A DNA stretch of 64,000 nucleotides from Simmondsia chinensis (Eukaryota > Streptophyta > Magnoliopsida > Caryophyllales > Simmondsiaceae), in NCBI GenBank assembly GCA_018398585.1, contig JAGTTD010000009.1, forward strand, positions 12,405,193 to 12,469,192, in the 5' to 3' direction. The notes under the pieces were generated by a model, which was given only the letters and a program-made list of their open reading frames with translations, was not told the DNA's origin and did no database searches. Both the position numbers and the translations under genes were made by a program. This document shows, one piece after another, positions 46,326 through 56,757 of the stretch. Position 1 is the stretch's first letter; every line of letters begins with the position of its first letter.

Positions 46326-47263
46326 TATGAAGTCTGCAGTTAAATCTAAATTTGAGAAGTTTGGTGGTCAAGGGAGTTTTAGTTATGGCAAGTTTGGGTT
46401 GAGGGCCTCTTGACTCAGAGTGGCCTGAAGAAAGCTTTAAACGGGAGAGAGAAGAAACCTGAGAGTTTATCCGAAGCACAGTGGGAGGAGTTAGACAAAA
46501 GGGCTCTTACGGCAATTCAGATGTGTCTTACTGATGATGTTTTGACAGAAGTTCTGGAAGTGAAGACCGCAAAGGAGTTGTGGGAGAAATTGTAGAATAT
46601 GCTCTATTTCAAGTCTATCTCCAACAAACTTGCAGTTAAGCGCCGGTTGTTCACGTTTCTTATGTTAGAAAAGTACGTCACTTAAGAATCATGTTAATGA
46701 ATTTAATTCGTTAATTCAAGAATTAAAGAAGCTTGATGATGCTACTAAGGATGAAGATCAAGCAATGTTATTGTTTTGTTCACTCTTTACCACTTATAGA
46801 GGCTCTGTAGAAAGTATGATTTATGGTGGTAGGTCATCTATCACAGTTGATGAGGTTAAGAGAAACCTACTAAGTAAAGAAAGAGTAGATAGGGAATTGT
46901 CAGACTCCGTTTAGAACTTAGGTAGTGGTTCATTTGTGAGAGGGAGAATAGAGTTTAAAGAATATGATCATAGTGGAAATAAGTCTAAGTCTAGACATCA
47001 AGATCTATCCTGTAATTACTGTCATAAGAAAGGGCACATTAAGAGAGACTGTTACAAGCTTAAGAGGAAACTAGAAGTAGATAATAAGTCTGACTATAGA
47101 TCCACAGCAGCTAGTGTTGTAGTTGAAGATGAGAATGATGGTGATATATTGTCTGTGCTGAACTTCAGTCCAGTTTTAGAAATAGTTGGATTTTGGATTC
47201 GAGTTTCGCCTATCATGTTTGTCCCAATCGAGATTAGTTTTCCACGTACGAGTCAATTCAAGG
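46326..47263 (+). pseudogene. Copia E gag and protease
   Basis: Starts MKSAVKSKFEKFGGQGSFS at 46326. After a shift, LTQSGLKKALNGREKKPESL and TAIQMCLTDDVLTEVLEVKT (UBN2 gag). A zinc knuckle CNYCHKKGHIKRDCYKLKRK at about 47011-47070 has all four ligands. A damaged protease start follows near 47180-47263. Stops lie at about 46594 and 46912. Confidence 0.83.
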
Positions 47264-47273
47264 CGGAGTTGCT

Positions 47274-48032
47274 TTGATGGGCAATGATGCTACATGCAGA
47301 GTTTTGGGTATAGGAATAATTCATATTAAGATGTTCGATGGTACTGTCAGGACTTTGAGCGATGCTCGTAACATTCCTGATTTGAAGAAGAATCTCATCT
47401 CTTTAGGTACTTTTGAGTCACATGGGTACAGGTACACATTATATGAAGAAGAATCTCATCTCGTTAAGGGTGCTTTAGTTGTGATTAAAGGCAGAAGGGT
47501 AGGAACATTATATGAACTTGTCGGTTCCATAGTTGCAAGATCAGTTGAGATATCTTCATCATCATCATCATTGACAGAACCAGGTATCACAAAGTCAAGG
47601 CGTTTGAGATTGGATTATTTAGGCGATAAGGGTCTGTTTGAGCTCAATAAAAGGGGCTCGTTGTGTGATCAGTCTACAGGACTGAAATCTTGTGAATACG
47701 GCATTTATGGGAAGTAGAAAAGAGTTCGCTTTAAGCAATTCCTGACGAGTAGAGATGTCATGTTTGATGAGTCTTCATTATTGAGTCCACATAAGATGTC
47801 ATCCGTTGTTTGTGATTTAGGTCAGGTGAATAAGCCGAAGGGAGTTCAATTTCACTTAAGTAACACTGTTCAGCAGCAGGTGGCTGTTTCAGAAGATGTG
47901 TTAAGAGCCAATTCAGAGAAGACGAAGCTTGGCATTGCTGATAACCTCACATATGTGTTCACTCAGTTACTACCTAGCAAGAATTTCAAGCATCGCTCGG
48001 ACTCGGTTAGGTTTTTTGTTTTGTTTAGATAA
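47274..48032 (+). pseudogene. Copia E protease end, GAG-pre-integrase and joined polyprotein ends
   Basis: MGNDATCRVLGIGIIHIKMF and SDARNIPDLKKNLISLGTFE (protease end), KGALVVIKGRRVGTLYELVG (pre-integrase), then YGK, a stop (TAG at 47715-47717), RVRFKQFLTSRDVMFDESSL, and GIADNLTYVFTQLLPSKNFK. The two joins lie at the same residues as in F. A single stop at the first join breaks the frame. Confidence 0.85.
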
Positions 48033-48107
48033 CCCCGTGTGCGGGGTGTTTTGTGGAGTAGGTGGAGAAATTTTGCCTAAGTGTAAATTTGAGTCAAGGT
48101 GGATGTT

Positions 48108-48170
48108 TGTTAGGAATATGCCTCAAATTTATGTTTATAATCAGGAGTCTCGCCATGAGCAAGGCGATCA

Positions 48171-48209
<39 letters not shown>

Positions 48210-48709
48210 AGAACCAATCGATCGAAGAGCAACGTTGGAGAAAAAGTCGAGAAAGGCTGCAGAAGAGGGGCCGATCGATCGGGAGTCGTTTTCCGCGTAC
48301 CCTAGCCGTTTAGTATAAATATGGGTTTAGGGCTTCTATTTTAGGCATCAAATCATCCAATCAAAGAGAGCCGCCGTCATCATTCGTTTGAGAGCATTAC
48401 GAGAGTTTAGAGGGAGTGATTCAGTAATTCTCCATCGATCTCGTTTAGAGAAAGTGTCGTTGTAATTCTTCCATTATACATATTCAATAAAGATCTATAT
48501 CTCCGCCCGTGATTTTTCCCTTCTTGATTAAAGAAGGGTTTTCCACGTAAACCTCTGTGTTCTTCGTTTGTTCTCTTTTACCTCGTTTATTTACTTCTCT
48601 TGTGTGTTATAGTACTTGAATCGAATCCTGTTCTTGGGGTGTTAAGTTCCGCATTAAGGAGGCATTAATTTTCTCATAAATTGGTATCAGAGCATATCAG
48701 ATTTATCCA
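48108..48709 (+). repeat. 3' LTR of copia E, with G35 tract
   Basis: Begins TGTTAGGAATATGCC, contains 35 G at 48174-48208 where the 5' LTR has five, and ends AGATTTATCCA at about 48709. It retains the internal AATTGGTATCAGAGC copy at about 48679. Confidence 0.85.
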
Positions 48710-48754
48710 TACTCTTTATATATATATATATCCACTTTTTTGTTTTTCTTTTTT

Positions 48755-49010
48755 TTTTTTGTTGTTGTTGCTTTTTATAGCTCAAGAAGTGCCCTCTTTC
48801 TCTTGTGTGTTATAGTACTTGAATCGAATTCTGTTCTTGGGGTGTTAAGTTTCGCATTAAGAAGGTATTAATTTTCTCATAAATTGGTATCAGAGCATAT
48901 CAAATTTATCCATTTCCTTTTTCTTTCCTTCCTTTTTTTTTTTTTTTTTTTTTTTTTGTTGTTGTTGTTGTTGTTGTTGCTTTTTATAGCTCAAGAAGTG
49001 CCCTCATTTT
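48755..49010 (+). repeat. Local duplication of the copia E LTR end plus host flank
   Basis: 48801-48912 repeats the last 110 bases of the copia E LTR (GTGTGTTATAGTACTTGAAT... GGTATCAGAGCATATCA). GCTTTTTATAGCTCAAGAAG with TGCCCTC occurs before it (about 48770) and after it (about 48979). One tandem copy of LTR end plus flank was made after the insertion, just upstream of the PI-PLC-like gene. Confidence 0.8.
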
Positions 49011-49047
49011 CATACCCCCTGTCTCCCCCCCTTTCTCTCTCCCCAAA

Positions 49048-49152
49048 ATGGTGGGTAGTCGGGGAGGGCGTTTCTTCCTTTTCCTTCTCTTTTTCCTTTT
49101 CTTCTCTTCTTCTTCCTTCTCTTCTTTTTCTTGCTCTAATGGCAATTGTCAG
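49048..49152 (+). CDS. PI-PLC-like exon 1 (signal peptide)
   Basis: 35 codons, MVGSRGGRFFLFLLFFLFFS then a Ser/Phe-rich stretch, a secretory signal. Donor CAG|GTTCCC. The start is the first ATG of the hydrophobic frame, in a CT-rich leader. Confidence 0.8.
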
Positions 49153-49549
49153 GTTCCCTCTTTCTCTCTCTCTTTCTGTCATTTTTATGCAGTTTTTAAA
49201 ATTCGACTCGATACTTATGAGTCTAGTAAAAAATTTTATGTTAGAATTTTTCAGGAGTTAGAGATCAATATATAAGCTTATGAGTTATCTCATATACTCT
49301 GTTTGAGAGGGGAAAAAAGGGCGTGTAAAGGGTTGTCTTATCCTTAAATGTTTGAAATAAAAGGGATAAATAGATTATCCTTACTTGATACTTAGTTAAA
49401 TGGCTAAAGTTAAAGAAAATTATAGTTATAAGAGGGACAAAAATGTCCAAAAATTGTATAATTTTTCCCTTACCTCCTTTACACTCCAAATTGGGGTTAA
49501 AATTTACCCACTATTACTGTTTTACCCTCTCAAAATTAATAGTCAAACA

Positions 49550-50302
49550 TAGGGGTGTAAATGATCCGAGCCGCTCGCGAGTAGCTAGTGAGTAGCTCGA
49601 ATAAAATTCGACTCGAACTCGAGTTAACCGAGTTCGAGTTCGAGTATCAAAAGATACTCGATTAATAAACGAGTACGAGTCGAGTAGTGAACTACTCGGC
49701 TCGATACTCGATTAAATACTCCACTCGATACTCGAATAAATACTCGACTCGATGCTCGATTAAATACTCGACTAGATACTCGATTAAGTACTCGACTCGA
49801 TACTCGAAGTGGTACTCGACTCGATACTCGACTCGTATAAAGTAGTTTTTGTATATTACTTTCTTTTGAAATGGATGGCTTGTGATATTAATAGTAGAAT
49901 GAAAGAAAGAAAATTGAATTCCTTGTAAAAGATGACATGTTACATTTGTGGTGGAGTGAAACAACTTGTATTTGGTTTGCTTGTATTTTTTAAACTTAGG
50001 TTTTGATGCGTATTTTCTATTAATATATTGGTGATTTATGGTTGTATATGTTAAAATATGGTATAGGTAAGTAATAATAATGATCGAGTGTATGAAATAA
50101 TGTTATAATGGAGCTAATTTGAGAATGTTCCTATGCAAAATAAACGAGTATTCGAGTCGAGTCGAGCGCTCGGATAGTTAATCGAGTTCGAGTTCGAGCA
50201 AAATTTACTACTCGAATTGAGTTCGAGTACCCGAGTAGTTAATCGAGTCTGAGTTTGAGTACTGAGATACTCGGCTTGGCTCGACTCGATTACATACCGC
50301 TA
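49550..50302. mobile_element. hAT-like non-autonomous repeat with CTCGA arrays (intron 1)
   Basis: Ends TAGGGGTGTAAATGATCC and, reverse complemented, TAGCGGTATGTAATCGAG. The inside is dominated by CTCGA/TCGAG words, with an array of GATACTCGATTAAATACTCG type at 49700-49830. No ORF. Flanking 8-bp sequences do not match, so the superfamily is inferred from the ends only. Confidence 0.6.
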
Positions 50303-50443
50303 CGTTTACCTCTTTTTACACCCTTGACCTCCTTGACTGTGTTGTCAAATCGGGGTTAATATGTATTGGTTGTAGAATGAAATTTTAGAAGATTTGTTTG
50401 TTTTCGTATGTGGGTTTAAGCTAACAGTTGAGGAAAATTGCAG

Positions 50444-50566
50444 ATATTAGAGTCATGTTCATCTGCCACCGATTGTGGAGCTGGTCTCTACTGTGGGAAC
50501 TGCCCTTCTATTGGGAGGTCTCAGCCTGTATGCACAAGAGGCCAAGCTAACATACCCACTTCCATT
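50444..50566 (+). CDS. PI-PLC-like exon 2 (Cys-rich)
   Basis: 41 codons from acceptor TTGCAG to donor GTGAGC: ILESCSSATDCGAGLYCGNC ... QANIPTSI. Six cysteines typical of the secreted plant family. Confidence 0.9.
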
Positions 50567-51263
50567 GTGAGCTTCTTTGCTGCTTTCTCCCCATCTTTTC
50601 CTACACATTCTATCATAGTTTGAGCTTATTGTCTAGTTTTAGCTATAATATTACATATTGAGTTGTGAGTGAGAAAAGAGTTATATATAAGCCTATTGGG
50701 TTACGTTATCTAATGTCAATTGGTAGTCTTTTTGCAATGAAACTCTATTTGAGCCTATATATGGATCTCATGTATGCCAATTTAACATACTAAGATTTGG
50801 GTCAGGTTAAATTTGACATTGTTTCTTACCATTTTGGTGATGGGTTTGCCACGGAAGCAATTATCCCAAAAGCTTAAGCTGATGGGAATAATGCCTAGGA
50901 ATTGTTTTATATTCTTACACACCCCTGAACTCTTGTTGGGCTAAAAGCATGTATAATTCACATAATCACTTATATCTTGTGCTGAAATTAAATGAATATA
51001 AAGTGGGATTTGTTGCGATTCAAACCTAAGACCTCTCGGTCCAAACAAGCCTCTTATACCATGTCAGAGAACCATCGATCGTAAAAGTTTACGTTGATGG
51101 GTGAAGGCTCATGAATGGTTTTATACTCTAGCTTGGGGTTTGTTTGGTAGTCTGTAATCTTGTGATGATCAAGTTGGAGTGTTGCTATTTTGGTGTTCTA
51201 TTGCCTATACAATTCAAAAATGTTGATGAGTGGTGGTGTTTTTGTGTGACTGGTGATGATAAG

Positions 51264-51401
51264 ATTGGTGGGTTACCCTTCAACAAGTATACATGGCTAG
51301 TGACCCATAATTCATTCTCAAATGTAAATGCTCCACAATTAGCTGGTGCTCAGAGGATTACATTTTACAACCAAGAAGATACTGTTACTAATCAGCTGAG
51401 G
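51264..51401 (+). CDS. PI-PLC-like exon 3 (first catalytic His)
   Basis: 46 codons, IGGLPFNKYTWLVTHNSFSN to TVTNQLR, donor GTAAGT. THNS is the first histidine motif of PI-PLC X domains. Confidence 0.9.
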
Positions 51402-51471
51402 GTAAGTGCTTGTACTATGCCTTTTCAATTTGCATTGAATTTTTCACATGATGATTGTTTGATTCCTAATT

Positions 51472-51930
51472 GTTAAGTTGTCCCTTGAAATTTTTGTTTC
51501 GATTCAGAAATGGAATTCTGTGATGGCAACGGAGGGCCCGGACCCTTCGCTTCTCGTGTCATGAACTTGTTATTTTCTAACTTCGCAGCAGGCTTCCTAG
51601 GGAAATTAAGGTTTTCATCTAAGCATCTATATAAAGACTTATGACACAATGGTGCCCCTCATGTCAATCCCACAGGCCGTTTCTATCCCGATTATGATTT
51701 TCCTACCCCCAGAGGGAAATGTGCTTCCCTTTCGGGCTGGATTGTTTGCTTTTTAATTGTTAAGTTGTGCTTTGAATTTTTGTTTCGATTCAGAAACAGA
51801 ATTCTGTGATGGCAGCGGAGGGCCTGGGCCCTTCGCTCTTCGTATTATGGACTTGTTACTTTCTAACTTCGCAGCAGGCTTCCACGGGAAATTAAGGTTT
51901 TCATCTAGGCATTTATATAAAGACTTATGA
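51472..51930. repeat. Tandem duplication in intron 3 (period about 287 bp)
   Basis: GTTAAGTTGT(C/G)C(C/T)TTGAA and GATTCAGAAA(T/C)(G/A)GAATTC, followed by a 140-base block ending TATATAAAGACTTATGA, occur at 51472 and 51759. Confidence 0.75.
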
Positions 51931-52155
51931 TGGCACTGGTTGTATTATCCTCTCTTTTTAGATCATTGTGGATCACTTTCTCCTCAACTTGTGGTTTTTC
52001 CCTTATTTTGAGGGTTTTTCCACAAAAATGTATATCACTGTTTTCTTTTCTTTCTTCTTTTCTCATTTTCTTTCAAATTTCTTCTTTTAGATCTAAATTA
52101 TACCCGATTCTTGAATATTTGCCTAACACAAATCTTTTTTGTTGTTGTTCTTTAG

Positions 52156-52254
52156 AATGGTGTAAGAGCGTTGATGCTGGACATGTACGACTTTCAGAAT
52201 GATATCTGGCTATGCCATTCGTTTCAAGGGCAATGTTTCAACATCACTGCTTTT
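52156..52254 (+). CDS. PI-PLC-like exon 4 (second catalytic His)
   Basis: 33 codons, NGVRALMLDMYDFQNDIWLC then HSFQGQCFNITAF; acceptor CTTTAG, donor GTAATC. Confidence 0.92.
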
Positions 52255-52502
52255 GTAATCCCTTACCTTCTTATCTTGATTAATTTTGTGTCATGTTTTG
52301 AGAACTCGACATGTGAGTTTAGTTAACAAGTCTAGTAGAGAAGTCAACATATAAACTTACTGGGCTATCCCATCTAAGATTAATGTCAATTGGAACCTCC
52401 CTTTGACTTATACGTGGGCTTGACATGCCAACTCCATTGTTCAGACTCGGACTCATTGCATTGTGGATATAGCTAGTTTGTAAACAAACCAACCGGTTGT
52501 AT

Positions 52503-52801
52503 TAGGATTTGAAATGAGCCGAGTTCGAGCCAACTCGATAAGCTTAACGAACCGAGTTCAAAAGGGATGTTCAACTCGTTACCATTCGTAAACAGTAACT
52601 CAATTATGAGCTTGACTTGGCTTGATAATGAGCTTGGCTTAAGTGGCTAACGAGTAATGAACACGCTAATATCTTATCAAGCTAAGTTTAAACAAAGGTT
52701 CAAAAATTTGATAAAGCTCAGCTTGAACTCGAGCTCGATAAACCTTATCAAACTGGAGCTGAAGGGGTTGCTCTGTTCGTCTCCGCTAATTCACACCTCT
52801 A
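52503..52801. mobile_element. hAT-like non-autonomous repeat (intron 4)
   Basis: Ends TAGGATTTGAAATGAGCCG and, reverse complemented, TAGAGGTGTGAATTAGCGG. Rich in GAGCTTG/CTCGAG words like 49550-50302. Ends 40 bases before exon 5. Confidence 0.5.
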
Positions 52802-52840
52802 AGAATAGCTGTTCTGATGTTCTTAATGCTAATGGCACAG

Positions 52841-53144
52841 GGACCAGCAATTGACACATTGAGAGAAGTAGAGGCATTCTTGAGTCAGAACCCAACAGAG
52901 ATTGTGACCATTATTATCGAGGACTATGTTCATTCTCCAAAAGGTTTGACTAATTTGTTTGCAAATGCTGGGTTGGATAAGTATTGGCTTCCTGTGTCCA
53001 AGATGCCAAAAAAGGGCCAGGATTGGCCTACTGTGAATGATATGATTCAAGAGAATCATAGACTTCTGGTTTTCACCTCTGATTCTTCGAAAGAGGCGGT
53101 CGAAGGCATCGCTTATCAGTGGAGGTATATACTGGAAAACAAAC
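52841..53144 (+). CDS. PI-PLC-like exon 5
   Basis: 101 codons plus one base: GPAIDTLREVEAFLSQNPTE, IVTIIIEDYVHSPKGLTNLF, LLVFTSDSSKEAVEGIAYQW. Acceptor GCACAG, donor GTAAGT. Confidence 0.93.
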
Positions 53145-53245
53145 GTAAGTACTTTGTTTGTACTTTGCTTGTTAGTTTATGGAACCTTGTAGGACTTCCT
53201 TGAATAATTTAAAAACTTGTGGGATAGTGGGTTTCTTGAAATGCG

Positions 53246-53279
53246 CACTTGATCTTAGCCAAAAGGCCGAGAAAGGTAT
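53246..53279 (-). pseudogene. U2 snRNA 5'-end fragment, retro-inserted
   Basis: The minus strand from 53279 reads ATACCTTTCTCGGCCTTTTG followed by GCTAAGATCAAGTG, identical to the conserved first 34 bases of U2 snRNA. It then stops matching. GGTTTCTTGAAAT lies on both sides (53230-53242 and 53284-53296), a 13-bp target duplication. The fragment lacks the rest of U2 and sits in intron 5, antisense to the gene. Confidence 0.85.
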
Positions 53280-53344
53280 AGTTGGTTTCTTGAAATACTA
53301 TTCAAACCTTTTTGACCTAGTTGTCTCAATTTCAAAGCTCAATC

Positions 53345-54545
53345 TAGAAGTATAAACAACCGAAATTTTTGATGAATTACTTGAGTTCAAAATCAATAGG
53401 GCTTGTTTTCGTTTGCTCGATAGCTTATCAAGCCGAGCTCGAGCGGGCTCAATAAGCTTAACAAGCCGAGTTTGAATACAAGGTTGCTTGACTTGTTGTA
53501 AGGACTCGTCAAGAGCTTGTAAGGACTTTATATTACCCTAAAAATGGTTCAATTATGTCTCGATATTAACTTGAAGAGCTTGATTCAATAATGAGCTCAA
53601 CTCTGCAACAAGCTTTGCTTGATTATGAACTTGACTCGGATTGACAACAAGTTCAACTCGGCTTGATAGTAAGCTTGAAATGGCTTGACTCTGCAACAAG
53701 CTTTACTTGATTATGAACTTGACAATGCTTGATAACAAGCTCAACTTGGCTTGATAATAACTTGAAAAGGCTCGACATGAGCTTGACTTGGCTTGTTTAA
53801 GTTAATGAGTTGAGTTGAGCTCGGTTTGAAAGCTCGATAAAAGACTCTACTCAAACTCGAGCCCAATATGCGTCATTGAGCTCAGATTCGAATAAGGAGG
53901 TGGTTTGCTTGACTGTGGCTTGTTTATGTCAATAGCCTCTATTCCTTTTGTTAATTTGATTCCAACACAATTTAGGGGTGTAAACAAATGAAATGTTTGA
54001 TGAACTGCTCTAGTTCAAAATCAACGAGGCTTGTTTGTGTTTGTTCAATAGCCTATAGCAAGCTCGATAAGCTTAACAAGCCAAGTTCGAATGGAGGGGT
54101 GCTTGACTTGTTGTAAGGGCTCGTCAAGAGCTTGTTAAGGACTCGATATTACCTCGAAAATGGTTCAATTAAGGCTTGATAGTAACTTGAGGAGCTTGAT
54201 TCAATAATAAGCTCGACTCTGTAGCAAGCTCTGCTTGATTATGAACTTGACTCGGATTGATAACAAGCTCAACTTTGCTTGATAATAAGCTCGACTCGGC
54301 TCGATAAAGAGCTTGACTTAGCTTGATTAGGCTAACAGGTTGAGTCGAGCCGGGTATTAAAGCATATTAACATCTTATGGAATTTATTTTTGAACAAGGT
54401 TTTTAAAGCTTGGTAAAAGCTCTACTCAAACTCGAGCTTGATATGCCTTATTGAGCTTAAGTTCGAATAACGAGGTGGTTTGCTCAACTTGGCTTGTTTA
54501 TGCCAATAGCCTTTATTCGTTACACTAATTATATTCCAATACAAG
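53345..54545. repeat. Two tandem hAT-like CTCGA repeats (intron 5)
   Basis: Unit 1 (53345-53972, starts TAGAAGTATAAACAACCG) and unit 2 (53973-54545, starts TAGGGGTGTAAACAAATG) share GCTTGACTTGTTGTAAGG, GATTATGAACTTGACTCGG and many more words in the same order. Both end near ATTCCAA(C/T)ACAA. Non-coding. Confidence 0.75.
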
Positions 54546-54739
54546 GTATGAGTTTGTATGTCACTATCATTCAAGTCTATTGGACACTTTCGTGATGAGG
54601 TATGTTATATGCTATAAAAGCATAATTGAATTTTAATCAACACCAGAAGCTTTTGAAATAGTTGGTTTCTTGACAATGTTGACACCACATAAATTACATG
54701 GAAGTTTTCATTGCTTCTTCATTACATTGTTGATGGAAG

Positions 54740-54963
54740 CGGGAGATCCAGGGGTAAAACAAGGGTCATGCCTGAATAGAAAGGAGTCGCAGAAGCTTAA
54801 TTCGAAAACTGCACCACTCTTTCTAATGAATTACTTCCCAACATATCCTGTTGAAGTCGATGCTTGCAAAGAGAATTCTGCACCTTTAGCTGATATGATT
54901 GGTACCTGCTGAAAAGCAGCAGGAAATGTGATGCCCAATTTTGTTGCTGTGAACTTCTATATG
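54740..54963 (+). CDS. PI-PLC-like exon 6 with premature TGA
   Basis: Reads (N)KPGDPGVKQGSC to ENSAPLADMIGTC, then TGA at 54910, then KAAGNVMPNFVAVNFYM in the same frame up to donor GTAATG. Homologues usually have an aromatic or other residue at the stop. Confidence 0.85.
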
Positions 54964-55051
54964 GTAATGATAATTCACAGCTTTAGAACTGAAATTCCTA
55001 CTTGTAGAGTTTATTATGTAAGCACGTTTTGATGTAAAGTGATTGATACAG

Positions 55052-55138
55052 AGGAGCGATGGAGGAGGGATTTTCGATGATTTGGATAGAATGAATGGCG
55101 CGACATTGTGTGGATGTAGCTCGGTCGCTGCCTGCCAG
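55052..55138 (+). CDS. PI-PLC-like exon 7
   Basis: 29 codons, RSDGGGIFDDLDRMNGATLC then GCSSVAACQ, donor GTTTGT. Confidence 0.9.
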
Positions 55139-55284
55139 GTTTGTTTGCTCTTCAACTTTCTGTATCTCTGCGTTAGCTTAGTGCTTTCATATGCGAGTCT
55201 TGTGACGAAGACTCTAGTTGTGAATAATAATAGATTAACTTAGTAGACTATTTCAATTAATGTCAATTGGTTTTTAATGAGACC

Positions 55285-56192
55285 TGTTGTGCTTCAGGTC
55301 CCATCGCCCAACCCGAAGCCCTCGAAATCGGACCCGTCTATGCTCCAGAAATAAAAGCAGCGGAAAATAAACTGCACCGAAAGACGAACATAACCAAACA
55401 AAATAGCAAAAGACCATGACCCTCGGTTTTGGAGGAGACTTTCCACTTAGTAATTTAGGTTTTACAATCATAGATGAGCATCAAGATTTAAATTAAAAGG
55501 GTATTACAAAGATTCAGAACAAGAAAAATAAGAGAGGGGGCAAGAAAACCTTGACCTTTGAAAAGACGAAAGATGAACAGCAAACAGGCCCTAAAGTACC
55601 AAAACAGAGCTCTCAAATCGAGCTCCAAAACCGAGTCCTCCTCCTCTGGACTGAGCTTCCTGGACTGAGCCCTACTTCCTTCTTCCGTCCTTTTTTCTTT
55701 CCATCTATCTCCTTACATTTTCAATAAAATGCGTGACTCCTTTTCGGGGTGTTGGTGCTGTGCCTTTGCTCAAGTCCCAATTAGGGCTTTAAAAGCCCTA
55801 AATTAGAGCAACAAAAGAGGGAGATACGAAATCAATTTTTAAGAGGCAATAATACATATTTTCCAACGGGTAATTAAGAGGAAATCAAGTATGATTTGTT
55901 ACCTATAAAACATGATATTTCCAAACTTCAACCAATTGTAGGAGATACAAAATTATCTATAATTTCTATTTCAAATTAGAATACAATTGTCCGAACTTAC
56001 CACTACGAGCCTAAACCAAGCGAGCAGCTATACCGGCAAATATCATTATGATTTACTGGAATAGAAATTCTCAAGCAATTTACTTAACTTTGGTAATGAC
56101 GCTTCGAGTCTATTATTTCAACTAACTTAAGAATTCTAAGTTATTACATCACATAATAGATCCTTTTAATTTCATGGGACCATAATACAACA
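55285..56192 (-). mobile_element. Solo LTR in intron 7 (908 bp)
   Basis: Plus-strand ends TGTTGTGCTTCAGG and CATAATACAACA; exact target duplications AGACC at 55280-55284 and 56193-56197. Internal AAAAGCAGCGGAAAATAAAC is typical of plant gypsy LTRs. No internal domain or second LTR remains. Orientation minus is inferred from the position of polyadenylation-like sequence. Confidence 0.88.
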
Positions 56193-56757
56193 AGACCTTA
56201 TTCTTTCACTTAATGAAACTCACATTCGAGTTCATCAGGCTTGCTTAAGCCCGATAAAGTTGCACAATTCTCAAGAGATTGACCTGTCTCCCTTTTCGGC
56301 TAACATCTCCCGGTCCAATTTCATATTTACCTCAATATTGTTTTAGCTAATGTTTCACTCTACTGTTGATAGATTAGTATTAGGAATAGAAAAAATTAAC
56401 TTGGGGCCTATTTGTTATGGTTTTTGTTTGTAATTTTTGACTTTTAAGAAACTAAAAACTAAATTTTGGGAATAATTGTTTCTAGCTTTGTTTTGTGTTT
56501 TTCAATTTTTTCTAAGTTTGAGTAAAAGCTTGGAAAACCAAAAGTGGGAGAAATTTTAAAACCTTGTTTTCAGTTTCTTAAAAGCCAAAATTTGTAAATA
56601 GACAACCTTACTGGACCAACTCTTCAATTTTCAAATAGTTTCCTTTCATGAACAAATGATGTTCTACCATACCTACCCGCAAAAAAAAAAAAAAAAAAAA
56701 AAAAAAAGGAAGAAGAAGAAATCTTTGCCATTTATGTACGAGCTATAATTAGACCCG

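Larger units (their letters stand above)
45724..48709 (+). mobile_element. Ty1/copia element E, internally deleted, same family as F
   Basis: 5' LTR 45724-46288 starts TGTTAGGTATATGCC. The primer site AATTGGTACCACAGCC follows at 46289. The 3' LTR starts at 48108 after the purine tract GTCAAGGTGGATGTT and ends near 48709. Inside, gag, protease and GAG-pre-integrase are joined to the same two polyprotein-end pieces as in F. TATAT precedes the element but the target copy on the right is masked by TA repeats. Confidence 0.9.

Noticed and set aside
48062..48318. Gly-rich frames of 83 and 129 codons
   Set aside because: They are translations across the G35 tract of the copia E LTR.
53246..53279. 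A functional U2 snRNA gene
   Set aside because: Only the first 34 bases are present, without the upstream sequence element or the rest of the RNA.
55298..55354. Alternative last exon of the PI-PLC-like gene (VPSPNPKPSKSD)
   Set aside because: It lies within the solo LTR, and 58885-59076 encodes the family's genuine tail. Kept only as a possible aberrant splice form.
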